Below, in pieces: positions 51,484 through 61,731 of a stretch of 64,000 bases of DNA (the first letter of the stretch is position 1; the number at the start of each line of letters is the position of its first letter). A model generated the notes under the pieces. That model did no database searches. It saw only the letters and a program-made list of their open reading frames with translations, and had not been told where the DNA came from. The position numbers were made by a program, and so were the translations under genes. Source of the DNA: CAZCAC01 sp964496575 (GTDB lineage Bacteria > Planctomycetota > UBA1135 > GCA-002686595). The DNA lies in contig CAZCAC010000020.1 of assembly GCA_964496575.1 (NCBI GenBank), positions 1-64,000 of the forward strand, given 5' to 3'.

Positions 51484-52562
51484 TGCCCCACCAGAAGACT
51501 TTCGAGATCCTCGGCGCGGGATCGCTCCTCCTCCTGGCCCTCGTCTCCGGATGCAGCTCGAGCAAGCTGAGCCGGACCGCCGGGGTCCCGGAGGAGATCA
51601 CCGTGGAGGAGGTCCCCGGAGCGATCGAGAAGGCGAAGACCGCCCTCGCGGAGGGCAGGTCCCAGGAGGCTCTCGACTGGATGCGCGCCGCCAGCGAGCT
51701 GCGCTACATCCCCCCCGATCAGCGGGTCGAGGTGCAGCAGCTGCTGGAGATCTCGGCGGACCGGATGATCGGCGAGCTGGGCGAGGAGGACGACGACCCC
51801 GAGGTCCTGGCGGACATCCTCGACCTCGACCTCCCGCGGCAGATCGCCGTGACCGGCGCGATCCGGGCCGCGGGGATGATGAACCGCCGCGAGGACTACG
51901 AGGAGGCCTACGAGCTGATCCGAAAGGTCGACCGCCTCTTCCCGACCCACCACATGCGCGTCGAGGCGGGGCGCATCCTGGTCGAGGCGGGGCTCTCCCT
52001 CTCGTACGACGACTCGGGGTGGTTCCTCGACGACCCGCGCGACGACGCGCTGGCCGCGCTGGAGTACGCCAGCGTCCACTACCCCACCGCCTCCGATGGC
52101 GACAAGGTGCTGCGGCGGCTGGCGGAGATGTACGAGGAGGACCAGAAGTGGCACCTGGCGATCGCTCGCCACGAGGAGCTCGTCCAGGGGTACCCCGAGA
52201 GCCCGCTGGTCCCCTACAGCCTGGCCCGGATCCCGCACCTCAAGCTGGAGAGCATCGAGAGCCCCGAGTACGACCGCAACGCGCTGATCGACGCGCGGAA
52301 GGAGCTCGAGGACTGGCTGCGCGACTACCCGGGTCACGAGATGACCGATCAGGTCCGCTACGACCTCGACGACGCCCTGGTGCGACTGTGCATCAGCGAC
52401 CTGGAGACCGCCCGCTTCTACGCGAGAATCGACAACCTGGTCGGCGCCTACTACCACGCCCGGCGCGCGCTCGAGGAGGCGCTCGCCGCGGGGGACGAGG
52501 AGCGCGCCGAGAGCGCCCGGGAGCTCGTGGAGGAGAACCGCCCCGCCGAGGAGGTCCCTTGA
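51483..52562 (+). CDS. BamD-like TPR lipoprotein
   Basis: The 359-aa lipoprotein has the lipobox LVSGC near residue 23. Helical repeats follow with the BamD/YfiO pattern of tol-pal-like TPR units: AALEYASVHYPTASDGDKVLRRLAEMYEED, then a block ending ELVQGYPESPLVPYS. BamD belongs to the outer-membrane barrel-assembly complex. It sits between recO and an LptE-like gene with overlapping ends, which suggests an envelope-biogenesis role, but other TPR lipoproteins cannot be excluded. Confidence 0.65.
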   Translation: MPHQKTFEILGAGSLLLLALVSGCSSSKLSRTAGVPEEITVEEVPGAIEKAKTALAEGRSQEALDWMRAASELRYIPPDQRVEVQQLLEISADRMIGELGEEDDDPEVLADILDLDLPRQIAVTGAIRAAGMMNRREDYEEAYELIRKVDRLFPTHHMRVEAGRILVEAGLSLSYDDSGWFLDDPRDDALAALEYASVHYPTASDGDKVLRRLAEMYEEDQKWHLAIARHEELVQGYPESPLVPYSLARIPHLKLESIESPEYDRNALIDARKELEDWLRDYPGHEMTDQVRYDLDDALVRLCISDLETARFYARIDNLVGAYYHARRALEEALAAGDEERAESARELVEENRPAEEVP

Positions 52563-53152
52563 GCTTCCCGTCCCTTCGACTGCGCGTCATCGCCACGCTC
52601 CTCGCCGGCCTGATGGCGGGGTGCGGCTACTCGAGCGGCGTGCGCCTGCCGGAGGGGCACGAGACGGTGGCCGTGGAGTACTTCGGCAACGACAGCCCCG
52701 ATCCCGACCTCGAGCGCAGCATCCACCTCCGCCTCTCCGACCAGGTGGCCCGGATGGTCAACGCGCCGCTCGTCGCCCCTCAGCACGCCGATCTCGTCAT
52801 CCAGGGCCGGATCATCGACTACCGCCGCCTCTTCGGGATCATCGGGGGCTCCAACAACCTCCTGGAGAGCGGCGTGCAGGTGTATCTCGAGGCCTGGCTC
52901 TACGACCCGCACCGGGGGATCCGGCTCGGACGCCGGATCCGTCTGAATCGGGAGATCCGCTACATGGTGCGGGTCCGCGGCGACGAGCCCGAGGCGCTGG
53001 AGATCGCCCTCGAGACGGTCACCCAGGAACTGGTGCTGGACCTCTTCAACCAGGAGGCCTATGAACCCGAGGAGCTCGATGAGATCCGCGAGGATTCCGA
53101 GGTGCCCGAGGACCGGGACCGCCTGGATTCCCCCGGGGGAATCGGTCTCTGA
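52559..53152 (+). CDS. LptE-like outer-membrane lipoprotein
   Basis: The 197-aa lipoprotein starts from a TTG overlapping the previous stop. The signal ends in the lipobox MAGCGY at about residue 21. The mature part begins YSSGVRLPEGHETVAVEYFG, then RSIHLRLSDQVARM, as in the LptE/RlpB family that plugs LptD during lipopolysaccharide export. The C-terminal tail is acidic. If correct, it implies an outer membrane with LPS-like lipids. The gap 53153-53378 has GC-rich hairpins but no clear promoter. Confidence 0.7.
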   Translation: MSFPSLRLRVIATLLAGLMAGCGYSSGVRLPEGHETVAVEYFGNDSPDPDLERSIHLRLSDQVARMVNAPLVAPQHADLVIQGRIIDYRRLFGIIGGSNNLLESGVQVYLEAWLYDPHRGIRLGRRIRLNREIRYMVRVRGDEPEALEIALETVTQELVLDLFNQEAYEPEELDEIREDSEVPEDRDRLDSPGGIGL

Positions 53153-53378
53153 GGCGCCCCCACCCCGTATTCGAGGGTCCGGGGGGGCGAATGGGCCCCG
53201 AACAGGACGTTTCGGGGTCGGAAGTTGATCTAATGGCCCCCGAGCCGCGTAATCCATGACCTCACCCGAGACCGCACCGGCGTCTCGAGTCGCCGCGAAC
53301 CCGCACCAATTCCGGTCCAGGCCGTCTCGAGTTCACTGCGTGGTGCAGCGAGATCGTCTCGTTGTCGATAGCTGAAGC

Positions 53379-55742
<2,364 letters not shown>

Positions 55743-55748
55743 CCGGCG

Positions 55749-56864
55749 GTGGACCGGAAGGTCGAGCTCCGTTTCGGACCGCCGGCGCTGGCGCTGGGAG
55801 CCCGATCCCTGCCCGCGCCCCCGAGCCTTGCTCGCTTCGCCACGAGAGCGGACGCACGAGAAGTCGCCGGAACGCTCCGCGCCGCGGTTCCCTCCGCGAC
55901 GGTGGAGGCGGAGGGCTCGCCCCACCTGTGCTGCTCCCTCGAGGAGCTCTGCGCGGCCGCGGCCGAGGCGCACGAGACCGCGGCTCTCCTCCACGCCGCG
56001 TGGGAGGGCTGCGCCGCCGCTCCCGGAGCGCCGAGGCTGATGGGCGTGGTCAACACGACCCCCGACTCCTTCTCCGACGGCGGCCTCTACCTCGAGCCGG
56101 AGCGCGCCACCCGGCACGGCCTCGCGCTCGCCGCGCAGGGCGCCGACTGGATCGACGTCGGCGGGGAATCGACGCGCCCCGGAGCGGAGGCGGTGAGTCC
56201 GGAGGAGGAGCTGGAGCGCGTCCTGCCCGTCATCGAGGGGCTCGAGGCCGCCGGACTCGAGCAGCTCTCGATCGACACCCGGCACGCCTCCGTCGCCCGC
56301 GCCGCGCTCGACGCGGGGGCGACGATGGTGAACGACGTGGGCGCGGGGCTCGACGACGAGGAGCTGCTGCCGCTGGTGGCCGAGAGGCGCTGCCGCTACG
56401 TCCTGATGCACCGCCAGGGGGACCCCGCCGACATGCAGCGCACGCCCCGCTACGCCGACCCGGTCGGGGAGGTGCAGGAGTTCCTCCGGGAGCGCGTCGC
56501 CGCCTGCCTGGCGGCGGGCATCTCCGCCGAGGCGATCCTGCTCGACCCCGGCATCGGCTTCGGCAAGCGACTCGAGCACAACCTCGCGCTGCTGCGCCGG
56601 CTGGGCGAGCTGCGCTCCCTCGGCCTGCCGCTCCTGGTCGGCGTCTCGCGCAAGTCCTTCATCGCCCACGTCACCGGCCGGCAGGCGGAGAGCGACTGGC
56701 GACGAGCCGCGACCACCGACGATCCCGGGGCGCGGATCGGCGGCACGGCGGCGGCGCTGACCTTTTGCGTGCAGGGCGGTGCCGAACTGCTTAGGGTGCA
56801 CGACGTGGCGGTGATGGCCGAGGCCGTGGCCGTCGCCCGAGCGTTGCACGAGACGTCCGACTGA
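55749..56864 (+). CDS. folP: Dihydropteroate synthase with N-terminal extension
   Basis: This enzyme condenses p-aminobenzoate with dihydropterin pyrophosphate in folate synthesis. Core motifs start near residue 97: MGVVNTTPDSFSDGG, DWIDVGGESTRPGAEAV, SIDTRHASVARAALDAGA, ILLDPGIGFGKRLEHNLALL and VGVSRKSFI. About 95 residues precede the core, beyond the normal ~275-aa enzyme. They contain an alpha/beta stretch I do not recognise. The start is GTG. Repeat copy C lies just downstream. Confidence 0.92.
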   Translation: MDRKVELRFGPPALALGARSLPAPPSLARFATRADAREVAGTLRAAVPSATVEAEGSPHLCCSLEELCAAAAEAHETAALLHAAWEGCAAAPGAPRLMGVVNTTPDSFSDGGLYLEPERATRHGLALAAQGADWIDVGGESTRPGAEAVSPEEELERVLPVIEGLEAAGLEQLSIDTRHASVARAALDAGATMVNDVGAGLDDEELLPLVAERRCRYVLMHRQGDPADMQRTPRYADPVGEVQEFLRERVAACLAAGISAEAILLDPGIGFGKRLEHNLALLRRLGELRSLGLPLLVGVSRKSFIAHVTGRQAESDWRRAATTDDPGARIGGTAAALTFCVQGGAELLRVHDVAVMAEAVAVARALHETSD

Positions 56865-56885
56865 TCTCCCCTCGAACGACCGAGC

Positions 56886-57015
56886 GCGGGCTGACGCCCG
56901 CCACCCGACTGGTCAACAGACCGTTCCGATCACGATTCTCGAGAGCTTCGATGCCCTCCCTAGCCTGCCCATGCCTGCTCTCTGCGCGCAGCGCGCAGAA
57001 ACCGACTCCGAATAG
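56886..57015 (+). repeat. Dispersed modular repeat, copy C (three modules)
   Basis: Modules on the plus strand are the hairpin GCGGGCTGACGCCCGC (56886-56901), the 30-nt core inverted relative to copy A (56916-56945), and the 35-nt palindromic module (56981-57015). The order differs from copy B, where the core precedes the hairpin on the equivalent strand. Confidence 0.75.
56981..57015 (+). promoter_or_regulatory. 35-nt palindromic 5'-leader module before cyclase gene
   Basis: Thirty-five bases are identical to the inverted copy at 40716-40750 and contain a 19-bp perfect palindrome (56981-56999). The module ends six bases before the GTG at 57022, in the same orientation to the gene as at the GT2 locus. 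No Shine-Dalgarno site lies between. Confidence 0.6.
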
Positions 57016-57021
57016 CCCACC

Positions 57022-58962
57022 GTGGACCCGACCGTCTCCTGGATCCTGCAGATAACCATCCTCGCCACGGGGATCTATCTGTTCCTGCGCTTCCTGCGCA
57101 CCACCCGCGGGGGTGGTCTCCTGCGCGGGCTGCTGGTCACCTTCTTGATCGGGGCGATCGGACTGTGGGGAGCGGCGAAGTACTTCGAGCTCGAGGAGCT
57201 GATCCACATCATCGAGGGCTTCACGCCCTACGTGGCGGTGATCCTGGTCATCCTGTTCCAGCCGGAGCTGCGCCGCGCGATGGTGCGGCTGGGGCAGCAC
57301 AGCCGCTTCGCCCAGCTCTTCTCGATCCGCCGCCACGAGACGGTGGCCGAGGTCACCTCCGCGGCGACGACGATGGCCAAGCGGCGTCACGGCGCGCTGA
57401 TCGCCTTCCAGCGCGAGTCTCCCCTCGACGCCTGGACGCAGAACGCCGCCGGGATCGACGCCGAGGTGAGTCGCCACCTCATCGAGAGCATCTTCCACCC
57501 CGGCGGCGCGCTGCACGACGGTGCGGTGGTGATCGAAGGGGACCGCGTGGTCGCGGCGGCGTGTCTCTTCCCGCTGACCGAGAACATCGAGGTCAGCAAG
57601 TCCACCGGCACGCGCCACCGCGCGGCGCTGGGGCTGACCGAGGAGACCGACGCGATCACCCTGTCGGTGTCGGAGGAGACGGGCAAGATCTCCTTGAGCC
57701 GGCAGGGGAAGATGGAGCGCGACATCCCCCCCGCAGAGCTGGAGCCGAGCCTCCGGCGCTATCTCGGTCTGGCGACCGGGGAGGCTCCCCGGGAGGAAGG
57801 GGGCGGCTGGCGCCTGAAGCGCATCTTCGCCGCCGCGTGGTCGCTGTTCACGCAAGACCTCCTGCGCAAGGTGAGCGCGATCCTCCTGTCGGCGGGCTTG
57901 ATCTTCATCGCCTACCAGGACCTGATCATCGAGCGGACGCTGAGCCTGCCTGTGCGCAAGCTGGAGCCCGGAGATCAGGCGACGGCCCTCTCCGGCTTCT
58001 TCTCCATACGCTTGCCCGACGACAGCTTTCACCTCGTCCGCCCGGCGGACAGGACGAGCGTCGGGGCGATCGTCTCGGGCACGCGGGGCCAGCTCTCCCG
58101 CCTGAGCGAGATCGGCGGACTGCTGGAGGTGCGACCGGACGATCAGGAGGGAGTGCGCAGCATCTCGGTGGACGAGGTGACCTGGAACCACGGCCTGGGC
58201 GCCTTGAAGATCGCGTGGGACCCCAAGCTCAAGCCGATCCTGGAGATCGCGCGCTACGACCGCGAGGAGCTGAGTCTCGGGCCGGCGAACGTCCCGATCG
58301 ACCGGACCGAGCTGGACCCGTACTTCGTTCTCATCGAGAACGAGATGGTCTTCGAGCAGACCTCGATCGTGATCGAGGGGCCGCCGAAGGAGGTGAACGA
58401 GATCCGTGACGAGACGCTGGCCTTCCAGCTGCAGAAGATCACCGTCGCCCCCACCGACCGCGCGGACAAGCGGGTCCAGCTGGGGCTCGCCCCCGAGCTG
58501 GAGGAGCTGGGTATCTCGATCGTCGGCCAGGACACGATCGGCGTGACCCTTCCGATCCGGCCCGCCCCCCACGACCTGGGCGAGGTCGAGCTGGACATCG
58601 CCGTGGCCAACATGGATCCCGATTCCACCGCCGACGTCGGGCAGTGGGCGGTCTCCCAGGAGACCGAGAAGGCGGTCTTCCGCTTGAACTCGGCCGGCCT
58701 CTTCGACTCCGACCCCCAGACCGAGGCGTTCCGGGAGACCTTCAATCGCATCGTCGAGTACGTCAAGAGCAACATGAAGGTCTACGTCGACGTCTCCGAG
58801 CTCTCCGAGGAAGGAGGCACGACGGTCAAGCTGCACTACGAGTTCCCGCGCAACTGGCGCGAGGAGCTGTTCACCGGCCGACAGGAAGAACTGGCGGATT
58901 CGGCGATCCTGGAGGTCATCCTGCTCAGCAGCGAGGACATCCTCCTCACCGAGAAGAAGTGA
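57022..58962 (+). CDS. Diadenylate cyclase CdaA fused to CdaR/YbbR domains
   Basis: The 646-aa protein makes cyclic di-AMP from two ATP. N-terminal membrane helices (residues ~8-80) lead into a DisA_N cyclase domain with the catalytic Asp166-Gly-Ala168 (LHDGAVVI) and Arg198-His-Arg200 (GTRHRAALG). After a linker, another membrane helix near 280-295 (SAILLSAGLIFIAYQ) precedes about 330 residues of YbbR-like repeats, the extracytoplasmic regulator known as CdaR. In Firmicutes cdaA, cdaR and glmM are three consecutive genes. Here the first two are one chain and glmM follows by 37 bases. The start is GTG with no ribosome site. Confidence 0.88.
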   Translation: MDPTVSWILQITILATGIYLFLRFLRTTRGGGLLRGLLVTFLIGAIGLWGAAKYFELEELIHIIEGFTPYVAVILVILFQPELRRAMVRLGQHSRFAQLFSIRRHETVAEVTSAATTMAKRRHGALIAFQRESPLDAWTQNAAGIDAEVSRHLIESIFHPGGALHDGAVVIEGDRVVAAACLFPLTENIEVSKSTGTRHRAALGLTEETDAITLSVSEETGKISLSRQGKMERDIPPAELEPSLRRYLGLATGEAPREEGGGWRLKRIFAAAWSLFTQDLLRKVSAILLSAGLIFIAYQDLIIERTLSLPVRKLEPGDQATALSGFFSIRLPDDSFHLVRPADRTSVGAIVSGTRGQLSRLSEIGGLLEVRPDDQEGVRSISVDEVTWNHGLGALKIAWDPKLKPILEIARYDREELSLGPANVPIDRTELDPYFVLIENEMVFEQTSIVIEGPPKEVNEIRDETLAFQLQKITVAPTDRADKRVQLGLAPELEELGISIVGQDTIGVTLPIRPAPHDLGEVELDIAVANMDPDSTADVGQWAVSQETEKAVFRLNSAGLFDSDPQTEAFRETFNRIVEYVKSNMKVYVDVSELSEEGGTTVKLHYEFPRNWREELFTGRQEELADSAILEVILLSSEDILLTEKK

Positions 58963-58999
58963 GCGCTCTCCTCGACGCCTCACGATCCCCCGACTCAAC

Positions 59000-60358
59000 A
59001 TGGAACGAATCTTCGGAACCGACGGCATCCGCGGGCTCGCGGGCGAGGGCTGGCTCAGTGAGGACCGGGTGTCCGCGCTGGGACGCGCGATCGGGAGGAT
59101 CCACCTCCCCCACGTCGAGGAGGGCCTGGCGAGCGATCGCCCCTTCGCCCTGCTCGGTCACGACGGCCGCGCCTCGGGACCGGTGCTGCAGGCGGCGCTG
59201 GCGCGTGGCCTGGCGAGCGCCGGCTTCGACGTGGTCAGCGCGGGGCTGATCTCCACCCCCGGTCTCGCCCTGCTGACGCGCCAGGAGCCGTTCGGTCTGG
59301 GCGCGATGCTCAGCGCATCGCACAACCCGGCGGAGGACAACGGCATCAAGGTCTTCTCCGGGCTCGGCGAGAAGCTGTCCGACGAGGAGGAGATCGAGAT
59401 CGAGGAGCGATTGCGCGCCGAGCCCGAACCGGTGCGCGAGGGGGAGGCGCCGGAGGTCGACGAAGCGCTGGAGTCGATGTACGTCGACTACCTCAGTGAG
59501 CAGGCCGCGGTGGGGCTCACCCTCGACGGCTTCTCGATCGTCATCGACTGCGCCAACGGCTCGGGCAGCCACTTCGCGCCCCGGGTCCTCGAACGCCTGG
59601 GCGCGCGGGTTGACGCCCTCTTCTGCTCCCCCGACGGGAAGAACATCAACGCGGGCTGCGGATCGACGCACCCGGAGGCGCTGCAGCGCGAGGTGGTGGA
59701 GCGGGGAGCGATGCTGGGCATCGCCCTCGACGGAGACGCCGATCGCTGCATGCTGGTGGACGAGCACGGCGAGCTGGTGCACGGCGACGGGATCATGACC
59801 ATCATCGCCCGGCAGGCGATCGCCATGGAGCGCTGGTCGAAGCACGGCATCGTGGCCACGGTGATGAGCAACCGGGGCCTGCACCGCGCCCTGCGCGACG
59901 TCGGCGTGCGGATCGTCGAGGTCGGCGTCGGCGACCGCGGCGTGGTCGAGGCCCTGCGCCGCGAGGGGCTCCCGCTCGGTGGCGAGCAGTCGGGGCACAT
60001 CATCTTCGGCGCGGACAACCACTTCATCGGCGACGGGCTCTACACGGCGCTGCGGATCCTCCGGGTGATGCGCGAGACGGGCGCGCCCCTCTCCGAGCTG
60101 GCTCACCCCTACCAGCCGTTCCCGCAGGTCCTGCTCAACGTCCGCGTCGGCGAGAAGCCCGACTTCATCGAATTGCCAGCCGTCGGCGAACTGGTCGCCG
60201 AGGTGGAGCGCGAGCTGGCGGGGGACGGGCGCGTCCTGCTGCGCTACTCCGGCACCGAACCGGTGGCCCGGGTCATGGTCGAGGGTCCCGATCGGGAGAA
60301 GATCGGCGAGCAGGCGGGCCGCATCGCCGAGGCGATCACGGCCGCGATCGGCGCCTGA
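59000..60358 (+). CDS. glmM: Phosphoglucosamine mutase
   Basis: The enzyme converts glucosamine-6-phosphate to glucosamine-1-phosphate for peptidoglycan and LPS precursors. The 452-aa protein has the N-terminal IFGTDGIRG, the phosphoserine loop SASHNP (Ser107), the metal loop DGDADRC, GGEQSGHI, and the sugar-phosphate loop RYSGTEPVARVMVEG. GlmM is a known target of CdaA interaction in Gram-positive bacteria, so its place after the cyclase is meaningful. tsaB starts seven bases later. Confidence 0.95.
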   Translation: MERIFGTDGIRGLAGEGWLSEDRVSALGRAIGRIHLPHVEEGLASDRPFALLGHDGRASGPVLQAALARGLASAGFDVVSAGLISTPGLALLTRQEPFGLGAMLSASHNPAEDNGIKVFSGLGEKLSDEEEIEIEERLRAEPEPVREGEAPEVDEALESMYVDYLSEQAAVGLTLDGFSIVIDCANGSGSHFAPRVLERLGARVDALFCSPDGKNINAGCGSTHPEALQREVVERGAMLGIALDGDADRCMLVDEHGELVHGDGIMTIIARQAIAMERWSKHGIVATVMSNRGLHRALRDVGVRIVEVGVGDRGVVEALRREGLPLGGEQSGHIIFGADNHFIGDGLYTALRILRVMRETGAPLSELAHPYQPFPQVLLNVRVGEKPDFIELPAVGELVAEVERELAGDGRVLLRYSGTEPVARVMVEGPDREKIGEQAGRIAEAITAAIGA

Positions 60359-60365
60359 ACGCGAG

Positions 60366-61031
60366 ATGATCGAAGTCGCCCTGGAGACCTCTCATCGTCT
60401 CGCCTCGGTGGCCCTGCGCACCGAAGCGGGTCTCGAAGAGGTCCAGCTCGAGGGCGACGTGGCGCACGCCAGCGAGACGCTGGCCGCTCTGGAGGAGATG
60501 ATGCGCGCGGGTGGGCTCGACCCGCGCGAGATCGACGCGGTCTACGTCGGCACCGGCCCCGGTTCCTACACCGGTCTCCGGATCGGCATCGCCACCGCCT
60601 TCGGGCTGGCCCGCGGCGCGGGTGCGCAGCTGCGGGGTGAACCGTCGGGAGAGTCGCTCGTCTGGCGCGAGCTCGAGGCGGGCCAGGAAGGGGTCTATCT
60701 GCTCGACGCACGCCAGTCGGAGCTGTACTTCGCGCACTACCGACGGCTCGAGGAGGACGTCGAGGTGTTGCAGGCACCGATGGTCCTGGCTCCCGAGGAG
60801 CTGCGCTCGAGGATGCCCGAAGGCGTCGTCGTCTTCGGAGATCCGACGGCCCTGGAGCTCTCGGACCTCGCCGCGCCGGCCTCCGCGTCGGTGCGCCCGG
60901 GGACGATCCCTCGCGCCGCGGCGCTACTCGAGCTGGCCGGCCGCCGACTCGAGTCCCGAGGGACTCAGCCCTTCGAGGAGGTGGAGCCCTTGTACCTACG
61001 CCCCTTCAAGGCGCGCGTGCGCAAGCGCTAG
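60366..61031 (+). CDS. tsaB: tRNA threonylcarbamoyladenosine protein TsaB
   Basis: TsaB is the partner that supports TsaD in making t6A in tRNAs. The 221-aa ASKHA-fold protein has VALETSHRLASVAL at the start and the hallmark VGTGPGSYTGLRIGIATAFGLA near residues 62-81. The C-terminal half is degenerate, as in other TsaB. Its stop lies inside a strong terminator hairpin. Confidence 0.93.
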   Translation: MIEVALETSHRLASVALRTEAGLEEVQLEGDVAHASETLAALEEMMRAGGLDPREIDAVYVGTGPGSYTGLRIGIATAFGLARGAGAQLRGEPSGESLVWRELEAGQEGVYLLDARQSELYFAHYRRLEEDVEVLQAPMVLAPEELRSRMPEGVVVFGDPTALELSDLAAPASASVRPGTIPRAAALLELAGRRLESRGTQPFEEVEPLYLRPFKARVRKR

Positions 61032-61060
61032 AGGCGCGGCCGAAAAGGCCGTGCCTCTAG
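61028..61060 (+). terminator. Strong hairpin terminator after tsaB
   Basis: A 14-bp stem (61028-61041 with 61047-61060) closes a GAAAA loop. One pair is G-U only when read on the plus strand, which fits termination of the tsaB transcript. A second 7-bp hairpin follows at 61061-61077. Confidence 0.7.
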
Positions 61061-61165
61061 GTCGGACGAAGTCCGACCCCCGCGCCCATGGCGCCCGCAG
61101 GTGTTGACATTATCTAGAGGTCCGGGCGGTGTCGGCCGGCCCGCTAGTTGCGACCGAAACGAGAA

Positions 61166-61196
61166 GCCGGCCGGATGCTCGGAGCATCCGGCCGGC
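61166..61196 (-). terminator. Hairpin terminator of histone-like gene
   Basis: A perfect 13-bp stem (61166-61178 with 61184-61196) has a five-base loop. On the minus strand it lies about 55 bases after the stop at 61252 and is followed by a T-rich stretch (TTCTCGTTTC). Confidence 0.65.
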
Positions 61197-61251
61197 GTTC
61201 GTTCCGGGTTACCGGCAGGAACCGGTCCCCCCATCGCTGCAGTTTCCGTTG

Positions 61252-61503
61252 CTACAGATCGTGCGGACGAAGGGTACGGCGGTTGTTGTTCTCCGCGCGG
61301 GCCTCGGCGGCCGCGATCATCTCGCGGACCGCGCCGTCCAGGGCAGCGTAGAAGTCGCCGGAGACGTTCATCCCAGCAGCGGCCTTGGTGCGGCTCTTGC
61401 TGATGATCAGGTCGACGGCCTTCTTCTTCTTGCCTGCCTTCTTCTTCCGTGTGGTACGGGTGGCGGCTTTGGCCTTCTTGCGCGTAGCTTTTTTCCTAGC
61501 CAT
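61252..61503 (-). CDS. Bacterial histone-fold protein, alpha-3-truncated, Lys-rich tail
   Basis: The 83-aa protein starts with a ~28-residue tail of Lys, Arg, Ala and Thr. A short fold then aligns by eye with archaeal histones: helix 1 (DLIISKSRTKAAAG), loop MNVSGDF, long helix 2 (YAALDGAVREMIAAAEARAE), and the loop-2 motif RRTLRPHDL, comparable to RKTIKAEDI of HMfB with its Arg-Thr and Asp. It stops there, so helix 3 is missing. This matches the alpha-3-truncated histones reported in bacteria and archaea. It probably binds DNA, with the tail adding charge. SWIB or Hc1 proteins also have Lys-rich tails but lack this fold. Confidence 0.75.
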   Translation of the reverse strand: MARKKATRKKAKAATRTTRKKKAGKKKKAVDLIISKSRTKAAAGMNVSGDFYAALDGAVREMIAAAEARAENNNRRTLRPHDL

Positions 61504-61731
61504 GTTTTCGGTGTTGTGTTTTCCCGTTGCCGGGTCGTTCTCGAGGGAATCGATGAAACCTCCGAGATCCGTTACGCGAAGAAGAGAATGGCGCGCCGGA
61601 TGGTCCGTGTCAACAACCCCGACCTCGCGAATTCCGGGAATCTCGCCCGAATTCGGGGGGTACCAGCGTTCCCGGTTTCGCGTTCAAGTGCTCCGTGATC
61701 GTTGGTTCGAGGCTCCGGGAGTTGTACGCTC

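Noticed and set aside
61102..61130. A plus-strand promoter beginning TTGACA
   Set aside because: The -35 is good, but no -10-like hexamer occurs at 16-18 bases, and the nearest plus-strand gene is 600 bases away.
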